Assembly: GCA_020310875.1 (NCBI GenBank)
Contig: CM035406.1
Span: forward strand, 81,754,355-81,818,354
DNA from: Ceratopteris richardii
Taxonomy: Eukaryota > Streptophyta > Polypodiopsida > Polypodiales > Pteridaceae
DNA: 64,000 nt
Direction: 5' to 3'
Made by a program: the position numbers and the translations under genes. Shown in pieces: positions 22,953-34,819 of the stretch (position 1 is its first letter; every line of letters begins with the position of its first letter). The notes beneath the pieces were generated by a model. That model saw only the letters and a program-made list of their open reading frames with translations, did no database searches and was not told the origin of the DNA.

Positions 22953-24040
22953 TGTTGGGAGTGATGGTTGGATTCACTCAAGAGATTGAGTTGAAGCTGC
23001 TAGACCTGCTTTGCTCCAGCCCTCCTTTGCTTCAGATATGCTTAGTAGACTCCTTGAGCTTCCAAATGATACCAAAATATGCTATATGTACTTTGGAAAA
23101 GGTTTGAGTAATGATTAGATCAAAACAGGTAAGTTTGCACTTCACTAGACTTGAAAACTCTCTATTTTGATCTTGATACCTGCTCAGTCTTTCACTCAGT
23201 GTGACCAGCACACTAACAATTGATCTAATTCCTTCTGGACATATTAAATTAGCTTAGCAAGCTACCATTTGCAAGTGGAATGAGATAAAATGATGGACTA
23301 TACTCAGAGAAACATGTTTAGCAAAAATATATGTACCCCCGACTTTTTAGGAACTCTGCAGAAAAATACCAGAGACCAGTTCGATGGCAATTTCTCAAAA
23401 ATGGCTGAACCAATTGACTTCAAACTTTGTATGTGTATAGAGGACTTTGAGCTGAATCCAATGTGCTTTGAATCACTTGATTTGGCTCAGTAGATCCTGA
23501 GATATGCCCTGTTGAAGTTGATAGACTTGGAGATGATAACTCAGAGAAACCAGAGATTATGAATGTAATGATATGTATTAATTCACATTGATGTACATTC
23601 CCATTGACATGATAAACATTGTCAAATGGTACTCAGAGGTGTAGGCTATGAAAGAGTCCTCACACACTCAAATGTTGATGCAAGGTTGCCTCGGGATTTG
23701 AGCTAAGTGGACAAGCTAACCCGCGACTTTTTTGATTGTGTCTTTTATAGAAGTTGAGTTGAGATTTGAATTTGAATTCAAATTCAAATCTCCTTCAATC
23801 ACTCCTCTAAAAGTAGGGAGATATTCTCTCCAATTACACCATCCAAATTCCACGACTCTAATCAGTTAGGTGTGTATACATAATGCCAAGTCATTTAGAC
23901 TTTTACAAGAAGTAAAAAATGTAATAACACATAGGCAAGTGTTCCTATGGTTCTAGCTTCACATAGTGATATCCTTCAAGGGTTCCAAGCCCATCTTCCA
24001 AAGTTCCAAGCCAAGTGTGAAGGCTTGAAATGCACCAACA
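22953..24040 (-). repeat. Array A LTR 1 (outer, 3' end of the array)
   Basis: 1,088 bp, TGTTGGGAGTGATGG to TGCACCAACA on the plus strand. Its left flank is unique DNA rather than a primer-binding site, marking the true outer edge. The 32-bp palindrome is at 23761-23792 and the TATA-like TATAAAAG (minus strand) at 23742-23749. Confidence 0.95.
23761..23792. promoter_or_regulatory. 32-bp perfect palindrome upstream of the LTR TATA box
   Basis: GAGATTTGAATTTGAA followed by its exact reverse complement. In element sense it ends 11 nt before TATAAAAG (23742-23749, minus strand). It is repeated without change in the other six LTRs (29151, 34540, 39934, 45322, 50712, 56102), and its 16-bp core is in both A' LTRs. 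Position and symmetry suggest a binding site for a dimeric regulator of LTR transcription; that role is inference. Confidence 0.6.
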
Positions 24041-27000
24041 GCTCCCCCTCAAGCCAAACACTTTGGCTTAAGTCTTCATCTTCTTCATCTTTAGTCTTCA
24101 ATCACATCCTGCAATCCAATCATGGATTTAAATCTGCATAACTTGTTTCCATCCAATGCTTTAGTGAGTAAATCTGCACATTGCATATTAGTAGACACAT
24201 AAGTCAATTGTATATCTTTGCTTAGTAACTTCTCCCTCACATAGTGGTAATGAACCTCTATGTGTTTGGTTCTAGCATGATATACTGGATTAGCTGCAAG
24301 GTGAAGAGAGCTAGTGTTATCTCCAAATATGATTGGTGGCCTTATATATAGGCCTAACTGTGTATATAGAAGCTTCAACCAGATAGCTTCTTGAGTGGCA
24401 TTGGCAAGCCCTCTATACTCTGCTTCAGTGGATGACAATGCCACTGTAGGTTGTTTCTTGGCTGACCAAGAAATAGGCGTATCTCCTGCAAAACAACTGT
24501 AACTTGATGTGCTCCTCCTATCATCCTTGCATCCTGCCCAATCTGCATCTGAATAAACTTTAATGTCAATATCTGATGTATAAGGAAAGTACAAACCATG
24601 ATTCTGAGTTCCCTTCAAGTACTTCAAGATCTTCTTTGCTGCCTCTAGGTGAGGTACCCTTGGTTTGTGCATGAATTGACTAAGCACACTAACTCCATAT
24701 GCTATGTCAATTCTTGTCAAGGTAGCATAGTTCAAACTACCTACCATGCTTTGATATCCTTTAATGTCTTGTAATTCATCTCCTTCATGAGCACTTAGCT
24801 TTAGGTTGACCTCCATTGGAGTAGTAGATACTTTAGCATCCTGCAAACCAAACTTCTTGACCATATCCTGTACATACTTCTTTTGAGTGATATATATACC
24901 TGAGTTGGTGTAGACTAACTCAAGACCTAAGAAGTACTTCAATAATCCAAGATCATTGATCTTGAATTCCTTCATCATCTGTCCTTTGATGTGTCTAATA
25001 CCATTTACATCATTGCCTGTAATGATGATGTCATCAACATAAACACACAAGTAGATTACCTCTGTACTACTTCTCTTTATGAACAGAGAAGTATCAGCTT
25101 TACTCATCACAAATCCTTGGTCTTGGAGATAGGTTGTCAACCTGTAATTCCATGCTCTAGGTGCCTGCTTCAAACCATATAGAGCCTTCTTCAATTTACA
25201 AACATAGTTTACCTTCTTGGGATCTTCATAGCCAGGTGGTTGTGACATGTAGACTTCTTCAGATATCCACCCATTCAAGAAAGCATTCTTAACATCTAAT
25301 TGGTACATGTTCCAATTCTTGGATGCAGCTACACTCACCAATATTCTGATAGTTGGCATCTTAGCCACAGGAGAAAATGTCTCCTCATAATCAATGCCTT
25401 GGGTTTGTGCAAAACCCTTGGCTACCAACCTAGCTTTGTACCTGTTTATTGTTCCATCTGAATTCCTCTTTAGCTTGTAGATCCATCTGGATCCTATCAC
25501 CTTCATAGAGTCTTTCTTGGGTACCAAGTCCCAAGTATCACTCTCCTTGAGAGCTTCCAATTCTTCATCCATAGCTTCTTTCCATTCTGGTTTGGTGATT
25601 GCTTCTTCATAGGTACCTGGTTCTTCATTCAACAAATCCTTTGCAAGATATACAGAATGTTTAGTTACAAGTGATGTGTCATACCCAAATCTGATAGGCT
25701 TCTTCTTTTCTCTCTGAGATCTCCTCATTGCTTGAGTTGAGGATTCTGGTGTATCCTCTAGCTTTTTTATCTTCATCTTTCCTTTGGACTTCCATGCCTT
25801 GAATTCCTCAATGTTAATTGTATCATCATCATCTGAGCTTGATTCATCTTTCTGGATTGGTTCCTCCTTGGTGAGCTTTGGGAAATCTTCTTCCATATCA
25901 TAGGGTAGACTAACCTTCCTGCATTCATTCTCATACCATGCGTCATTCTCATCAAAGATGACATCTCTGCTTACCTTGAAGCCTTTGTTTGTTGGGTTGT
26001 AGAATCTGTATCCCTTTTGGTTCAAATCATAACCAATGAAGATACACTTTTCAGCTTTAGGATCTAGCTTTCCCCTTACCTGTGAGGGAATATGCACATA
26101 TGCTACACAACCAAAGATTTTGCAATGATCCAGAGAGGGTCTCTTACCATGCCAAGCTTCATATGGTGTCATGCCATCAAGTGATTTGGATGGCAACCTG
26201 TTTATGAGATAGGTGGCAGTGGAAACACTCTCTGCCCAAAGATAATTTGGCAACTTCTTTTCATTAAGCATAGACCTAGTTGTTTCTACAATGAGTCTAT
26301 TCCTTCTTTCAGCTACCCCATTTTGTTCAGGTAAGTACCTTGTAGTAATCTCCCTTTTGATGCCTCTTTCCTCCAAGAAATCTTCAAACTCATTGGAGAA
26401 GTATTCTCCTCCACCATCTGACCTTAGCCTCTTCAAGCTTCTTCCTGTTTGGTTTTCAACAAGTGCAAGATACCTCTTGAAACAATTAAACACTTCATCT
26501 TTATGCTTCATAAAGTATAAGATGGTCCATCTGCTATAATCATCAATGAAGTACACATAATACCTTGAACCTGAAATGGAAGGGTCCTTGCTAGGTCCCC
26601 AAACATTTGTGTGTACCAAGTATAGGTAGTCTTCATGCATGAAACCTTTCCTTGAATAGGGCAACCTGTGAGACTTACCAAACTGACATGCTCCACATTT
26701 GTAAATCATGTGTTGCTTGGATACATTAGGTATCCCAAGCACACATTGATCCCTGCACATTTGTTTTAGGGTTCTTTCACCTATGTGACCTAACCTCTTG
26801 TGCCATATTTCTAACTCTGAAAGTGTTTGATCCTTGTAATTATACAAAGCAATGTTCTTGGTGTCTTCTAGCTCAAAACTAAACAATCTACCTGATTTTT
26901 CTCCCTTGGCTATCCTTCTGAATCCATGTCTTGGGTCCTCCACATATGCTCCATGTTGTGTGAATCTGACCTGCAAACCTTTCTCCACAATCTGGCCAAC

Positions 27001-28342
27001 ACTCATTAGATTCTTGGTGATGGTTGGTACATAGAGTACCCTGCTCAATAGGTTCTGGTTACCATCACATGTCTTCACATTTCCAATCTTAACAATAGAA
27101 TGTTTAGTATCATCACCTGTTTGTACCTGATGTTTGCCCTTGGGTTCTTCCAAATCAGAAAGTAGTGCCACATTGCCAGCTACATGGTTAGAACATCCTG
27201 AGTCAATATAAAATAAATGATCATCATTTGTACCTGCCTTGGAGGTCATATTCATGATCAATAGGGAGTCATCTTGCTCCTCTGTGTAATTGTTGTAGTC
27301 GCTTCTATTTCAGAATCCACCTTGGTAGTTACCATTGTGGTTGTGGTTGTAATTGTTGTTGTATTGATTGTTGTATCCATTGTAGCCTTGGTGTTGGTTG
27401 AATCTGCCTCTCCCTTGAGAGTATCCACCTCTTGAGTAGCCTCTTCCTCTCTGATTCTTGTAGTTCTTGTAGCGTTCATCTGTGGTATGATTGGACAATC
27501 CACAAATGTTGCATGGTGATGAGTTGTAGGGTCTCCCCCTACCTGACTTACCTCCTCTGCCCCTGCCTCTTGATGATCTACCTCTCCCTGCATAATTAGC
27601 TTGGGAGGTAGAGCCTTCTTCATCCTGTTTCTTCCCTTTACCTTTATCCTTAGCTTTCTTATCAGTATAGAGAGCAGAGGGGTTGTACCTTTTCATTGAT
27701 CTCCTGCCTTTGTAAACTTTGCTTCATGTGTGAATAGTTGGCCCATGAGTGTTGTGAGATCTGGGGTATGCATGTCCATATAGAGGTCCATTGCAGTGGT
27801 GAAACTTTCCCACTTATCATCTACCTTGAGTCCATTTGTTACTTGCCTGGCTATTTGCTCCTCTTCAATCTCCTCTCCAATGCTTGCTAATTGGTCTGCC
27901 ACATCCTTAATCTTGGTCACATACTCTGAGACTGATTGCTTGGGCTGCTTCCTAAGGGTTGTGAATTCAATCCACAGTTGATTCTTCCTAGCCCTTGTGT
28001 TGGAAGAAAAGTATGTTGACAAGGTTTCCCAAGTCTCTTGGGAAGTCTTACAATTCCTTACATGAGGTAAAAGAAAGTGAGATATAGAGTTAAGAAGGTA
28101 AGACCTTGCCAAAGCATCTTTTGCACACCATTGGTTGAGCCTCTCATGTTCATCCTTGGTGGGTAGTCCTCTAGTTTTGAATGAGGGAAATTCCTCATCT
28201 CCTGATATGTATCCAAATAAGCTCCTTCCTTGTAGATAGGTCTTCATCCTTAGAGACCAAGCTTGGTAATTGTTCCTGTCCAATTTGGCAATGAATGAAG
28301 GAAAACCATCTCCCATGTCTACCTTATTTGCTCTGATACCAC
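24041..28342 (-). mobile_element. Array A unit 1 internal region
   Basis: Parts in element sense: primer-binding site 28330-28341; Gag (MGDGFPSFIAKLDRNN) from about 28313; CCHC knuckle region near 27500 in an RG/N-rich tail. The protease motif [13 protein letters not shown] is near 27200. Integrase runs about 26300-26800, with RSDGGGEY and [10 protein letters not shown]. Reverse transcriptase runs about 24990-25650 with YVDD near 25035, and RNase H about 24150-24560 with [10 protein letters not shown]. The polypurine tract is at 24041-24060. About two breaks. It belongs with units 2 and 3 by shared variants. Confidence 0.93.
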
Positions 28343-29430
28343 TGTTGGGAGTGATGGTTGGATTCACTCAAGAGATTGAGTTGAAGCTGCTAGACCTGCT
28401 TTGCTCCAGTCCTTCTTTGCTTTAGATATGCTTAGTAGACTCCTTGAGCTTCCAAATGATACCAAAATATGCTATATGTACTTTGGAAAAGGTTTGAGTA
28501 ATGATTAGATCAAAACAGGTAAGTTTGCACTTCACTAGACTTGAAAACTTTTTATTTTGATCTTGATACCTGCTCAGTCTTTCACTCAGTGTGACCAGCA
28601 CACTAACAATTGATCTAATTCCTTCTGGACATATTAAATTAGCTTAGCAAGCTACCATTTGCAAGTGGAATGAGATAAAATGATGGACTATACTCAGAGA
28701 AACATGTTTAGCAAAAATATATGTACCCCCGACTTTTTAGGAACTCTGCAGAAAAATACCAGAGACCAGTTCGATGGCGATTTCTCAAAAATAGCTTAAC
28801 CAATTGACTTCAAAGTTTCTATGTGTATAGACGACTTTGAGCTGAATCCAATGTGCTTTGAATCACTTGATTTGGTTTAGTAGATCCTGAGATATGCCCT
28901 GTTGAAGTTGACAGACTTGGAGATGATAACTCAGAGAAACCAGAGATTATGAATGTAATGATATGTATTAATTCACATTGATGTACATTCCCATTGACAT
29001 GATAAACATTGTCAAATGGTACTCAAAGGTGTAGGCTATGAAAGAGTCCTCACACACTCAAATGTTGATGCAAGGTTGCCTCGGGATCTGAGCTAAGTGG
29101 ACAAGCTAACCCGCGACTTTTTTGATTGTGTATTTTATAGAAGTTGAGTTGAGATTTGAATTTGAATTCAAATTCAAATCTCCTTCAATCACTCCTCTAA
29201 AAGTAGGGAGATATTCTCTCCAATTACACCATCCAAATTCCACGACTCTAATCAGTTAGGTGTGTATACATAATGCCAAGTCATTTAGACTTTTACAAGA
29301 AGTAAAAAATGTAATAACACATAGGCAAGTGTTCCTATGGTTCTAGCTTCACATAGTGATATCCTTCAAGGGTTCCAAGCCCATCTTCCAAAGTTCCAAG
29401 CCAAGTGTGAAGGCTTGAAATGCACCAACA
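28343..29430 (-). repeat. Array A LTR 2 (shared)
   Basis: 1,088 bp between a primer-binding site and a polypurine tract, so it serves both unit 1 and unit 2. It shares private variants with LTR 3 (for example GTGTATTTTATAG and GTCCTTCTTTGC) and differs from LTR 1 by about 1.6%. Palindrome at 29151-29182. Confidence 0.95.
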
Positions 29431-32400
29431 GCTCCCCCTCAAGCCAAACACTTTGGCTTAAGTCTTCATCTTCTTCATCTTTAGTCTTCAATCACATCCT
29501 GCAATCCAATCATGGATTTAAATCTGCATAACTTGTTTCCATCCAATGCTTTAGTGAGTAAATCTGCACATTGCATATTAGTAGACACATAAGTCAATTG
29601 TATATCTTTGCTTAGTAACTTCTACCTCACATAGTGGTAATGAACCTCTATGTGTTTGGTTCTGGCATGATATACTGGATTAGCTGCAAGGTGAAGAGAG
29701 CTAGTGTTATCTCCAAATATGATTGGTGGCCTTATATATAGGCCTAACTGTGTATATAGAAGCTTCAACAGATAGCTTCTTGAGTGGCATTGGCAAGCCC
29801 TCTATACTCTGCTTCAGTGGATGACAATGCCACTGTAGGTTGTTTCTTGGCTGACCAAGAAATAGGCGTATCTCCTGCAAAACAACTGTAACTTGATGTG
29901 CTCCTCCTATCATCCTTGCATCCTGCCCAATCTGCATCTGAATAAACTTTAATGTCAATATCTGATGTATAAGGAAAGTACAAACCATGATTCTGAGTTC
30001 CCTTCAAGTACTTCAAGATCTTCTTTGCTGCCTCTAGGTGAGGTACCCTTGGTTTGTGCATGAATTGACTAAGCACACTAACTCCATATGCTATGTCAAT
30101 TCTTGTCAAGGTAGCATAGTTCAAACTACCTACCATGCTTTGATATCCTGTAATGTCTTGTAATTCATCTCCTTCATGAGCACTTAGCTTTAGGTTGACC
30201 TCCATTGGAGTAGTAGATACTTTAGCATCCTGCAAACCAAACTTCTTGACCATATCCTGTACATACTTCTTTTGAGTGATATATATACCTGAGTTGGTGT
30301 AGACTAACTCAAGACCTAAGAAGTACTTCAATAATCCAAGATCATTGATCTTGAATTCCTTCATCATCTGTCCTTTGATGTGTCTAATACCATTTACATC
30401 ATTGCCTGTAATGATGATGTCATCAACATAAACACACAAGTAGATTACCTCTGTACTACTTCTCTTTATGAACAGAGAAGTATCAGCTTTACTCATCACA
30501 AATCCTTGGTCTTGGAGATAGGTTGTCAACCTGTAATTCCATGCTCTAGGTGCCTGCTTCAAACCATATAGAGCCTTCTTCAATTTACAAACATAGTTTA
30601 CCTTCTTGGGATCTTCATAGCCAGGTGGTTGTGACATGTAGACTTCTTCAGATATCCACCCATTCAAGAAAGCATTCTTAACATCTAATTGGTACATGTT
30701 CCAATTCTTGGATGCAGCTACACTCACCAATATTCTGATAGTTGGCATCTTAGCCACAGGAGAAAATGTCTCCTCATAATCAATGCCTTGGGTTTGTGCA
30801 AAACCCTTGGCTACCAACCTAGCTTTGTACCTGTTTATTGTTCCATCTGAATTCCTCTTTAGCTTGTAGATCCATCTGGATCCTATCACCTTCATAGAGT
30901 CTTTCTTGGGTACCAAGTCCCAAGTATCACTCTCCTTGAGAGCTTCCAATTCTTCATCCATAGCTTCTTTCCATTCTGGTTTGGTGATTGCTTCTTCATA
31001 GGTACCTGGTTCTTCATTCAACAAATCCTTTGCAAGATATACAGAATGTTTAGTTACAAGTGATGTGTCATACCCAAATCTGATAGGCTTCTTCTTTTCT
31101 CTCTGAGATCTCCTCATTGCTTGAGTTGAGGATTCTGGTGTATCCTCTAGCTTTTTTATCTTCATCTTTCCTTTGGACTTCCATGCCTTGAATTCCTCAA
31201 TGTTAATTGTATCATCATCATCTGAGCTTGATTCATCTTTCTGGATTGGTTCCTCCTTGGTGAGCTTTGGGAAATCTTCTTCCATATCATAGGGTAGACT
31301 AACCTTCCTGCATTCATTCTCATACCATGCGTCATTCTCATCAAAGATGACATCTCTGCTTACCTTGAAGCCTTTGTTTGTTGGGTTGTAGAATCTGTAT
31401 CCCTTTTGGTTCAAATCATAACCAATGAAGATACACTTTTCAGCTTTAGGATCTAGCTTTCCCCTTACCTGTGAGGGAATATGCACATATGCTACACAAC
31501 CAAAGATTTTGCAATGATCCAGAGAGGGTCTCTTACCATGCCAAGCTTCATATGGTGTCATGCCATCAAGTGATTTGCATGGCAACCTGTTTATGAGATA
31601 GGTGGCAGTGGAAACACTCTCTGCCCAAAGACAATTTGGCAACTTCTTTTCATTAAGCATAGACCTAGTTGTTTCTACAATGAGTCTATTCCTTCTTTCA
31701 GCTACCCCATTTTGTTCAGGTAAGTACCTTGTAGTAATCTCCCTTTTGATGCCTCTTTCCTCCAAGAAATCTTCAAACTCATTGGAGAAGTATTCTCCTC
31801 CACCATCTGACCTTAGCCTCTTCAAGCTTCTTCCTGTTTGGTTTTCAACAAGTGCAAGATACCTCTTGAAACAATTAAACACTTCATCTTTATGCTTCAT
31901 AAAGTATAAGATGGTCCATCTGCTATAATCATCAATGAAGGACACATAATACCTTGAACCTGAAATGGAAGGGTCCTTGCTAGGTCCCCAAACATTTGTG
32001 TGTACCAAGTATAGGTAGTCTTCATGCATGAAACCTTTCCTTGAATAGGGCAACCTGTGAGACTTACCAAACTGACATGCTCCACATTTGTAAATCATGT
32101 GTTGCTTGGATACATTAGGTATCCCAAGCACACATTGATCCCTGCACATTTGTTTTAGGGTTCTTTCACCTATGTGACCTAACCTCTTGTGCCATATTTC
32201 TAACTCTGAAAGTGTTTGATCCTTGTAATTATACAAAGCAATGTTCTTGGTGTCTTCTAGCTCAAAACTAAACAATCTACCTGATTTTTCTCCCTTGGCT
32301 ATCCTTCTGAATCCATGTCTTGGGTCCTCCACATATGCTCCATGTTGTGTGAATCTGACCTGCAAACCTTTCTCCACAATCTGGCCAACACTCATTAGAT

Positions 32401-33731
32401 TCTTGGTGATGGTTGGTACATAGAGTACCCTGCTCAATAGGTTCTGGTTACCATCACATGTCTTCACATTTCCAATCTTAACAACAGAATGTTTAGTATC
32501 ATCACCTGTTTGTACCTGATGTTTGCCCTTGGGTTCTTCCAAATCAGAAAGTAGTGCCACATTGCCAGCTACATGGTTAGAACATCCTGAGTCAATATAA
32601 AATAAATGATCATCATTTGTACCTGCCTTGGAGGTCATATTCATGATCAATAGGGAGTCATCTTGCTCCTCTGTGTAATTGTTGTAGTCGCTTCTATTTC
32701 AGAATCCACCTTGGTAGTTACCATTGTGGTTGTGGTTGTAATTGTTGTTGTATTGATTGTTGTATCCATTGTAGCCTTGGTGTTGGTTGAATCTGCCTCT
32801 CCCTTGAGAGTATCCACCTCTTGAGTAGCCTCTTCCTCTCTGATTCTTGTAGTTCTTGTAGCGTTCATCTGTGGTATGATTGGACAATCCACAAATGTTG
32901 CATGGTGATGAGTTGTAGGGTCTCCCCCTACCTGACTTACCTCCTCTGCCCCTGCCTCTTGATGATCTACCTCTCCCTGCATAATTAGCTTGGGAGGTAG
33001 AGCCTTCTTCATCCTGTTTCTTCCCTTTACCTTTATCCTTAGCTTTCTTATCAGTATAGAGAGCAGAGGGGTTGTACCTTTTCATTGATCTCCTGCCTTT
33101 GTAAACTTTGCTTCATGTGTGAATAGTTGGCCCATGAGTGTTGTGAGATCTGGGGTATGCATGTCCATATAGAGGTCCATTGCAGTGGTGAAACTTTCCC
33201 ACTTATCATCTGCCTTGAGTCCATTTGTTACTTGCCTGGCTATTTGCTCCTCTTCAATCTCCTCTCCAATGCTTGCTAATTGGTCTGCCACATCCTTAAT
33301 CTTGGTCACATACTCTGAGACTGATTGCTTGGGCTGCTTCCTAAGGGTTGTGAATTCAATCCACAGTTGATTCTTCCTAGCCCTTGTGTTGGAAGAAAAG
33401 TATGTTGACAAGGTTTCCCAAGTCTCTTGGGAAGTCTTACAATTCCTTACATGAGGTAAAAGAAAGTGAGATATAGAGTTAAGAAGGTAAGACCTTGCCA
33501 AAGCATCTTTTGCACACCATTGGTTGAGCCTCTCATGTTCATCCTTGGTGGGTAGTCCTCTAGTTTTGAATGAGGGAAATTCCTCATCTCCTGATATGTA
33601 TCCAAATAAGCTCCTTCCTTGTAGATAGGTCTTCATCCTTAGAGACCAAGCTTGGTAATTGTTCCTGTCCAATTTGGCAATGAATGAAGGAAAACCATCT
33701 CCCATGTCTACCTTATTTGCTCTGATACCAC
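29431..33731 (-). mobile_element. Array A unit 2 internal region
   Basis: Same parts and order as unit 1, at +5,389 bp. It is the closest relative of unit 3 near the RNase H end and of unit 1 in parts of integrase, suggesting exchange among neighbours. About three breaks, some in common with adjoining units. Confidence 0.93.
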
Positions 33732-34819
33732 TGTTGGGAGTGATGGTTGGATTCACTCAAGAGATTGAGTTGAAGCTGCTAGACCTGCTTTGCTCCAGTC
33801 CTTCTTTGCTTTAGATATGCTTAGTAGACTCCTTGAGCTTCCAAATGATACCAAAATATGCTATATGTACTTTGGAAAAGGTTTGAGTAATGATTAGATC
33901 AAAACAGGTAAGTTTGCACTTCACTAGACTTCAAAACTTTTTATTTTGATCTTGATACCTGCTCAGTCTTTCACTCAGTGTGACCAGCACACTAACAATT
34001 GATCTAATTCCTTCTGGACATATTAAATTAGCTTAGCAAGCTACCATTTGCAAGTGGAATGAGATAAAATGATGGACTATACTCAGAGAAACATGTTTAG
34101 CAAAAATATATGTACCCCCGACTTTTTAGGAACTCTGCAGAAAAATACCAGAGACCAGTTCGATGGCGATTTCTCAAAAATGGCTTAACCAATTGACTTC
34201 AAACTTTCTATGTGTATAGAAGACTTTGAGCTGAATTCAATGTGCTTTGAATCACTTGATTTGGTTCAGTAGATCCTGAGATATGCCCTGTTGAAGTTGA
34301 CAGACTTGGAGATGATAACTCAGAGAAACCAGAGATTATGAATGTAATGATATGTATTAATTCACATTGATGTACATTCCCATTGACATGATAAACATTG
34401 TCAAATGGTACTCAAAGGTGTAGGCTATGAAAGAGTCCTCACACACTCAAATGTTGATGCAAGGTTGCCTCGGGATCTGAGCTAAGTGGACAAGCTAACC
34501 CGCGACTTTTTTGATTGTGTATTTTATAGAAGTTGAGTTGAGATTTGAATTTGAATTCAAATTCAAATCTCCTTCAATCACTCCTCTAAAAGTAGGGAGA
34601 TATTCTCTCCAATTACACCATCCAAATTCCACGACTCTAATCAGTTAGGTGTGTATACATAATGCCAAGTCATTTAGACTTTTACAAGAAGTAAAAAATG
34701 TAATAACACATAGGCAAGTGTTCCTATGGTTCTAGCTTCACATAGTGATATCCTTCAAGGGTTCCAAGCCCATCTTCCAAAGTTCCAAGCCAAGTGTGAA
34801 GGCTTGAAATACACCAACA
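33732..34819 (-). repeat. Array A LTR 3 (shared)
   Basis: 1,088 bp, differing from LTR 2 by roughly 0.7% by eye, the closest LTR pair in the array. Palindrome at 34540-34571. Confidence 0.95.

Noticed and set aside
23290-24141. Plus-strand open frames (67 and 64 codons) conserved in most or all array units
   Set aside because: They lie in the LTR antisense to the element and are conserved only because the units are recent copies; there is no independent coding evidence.
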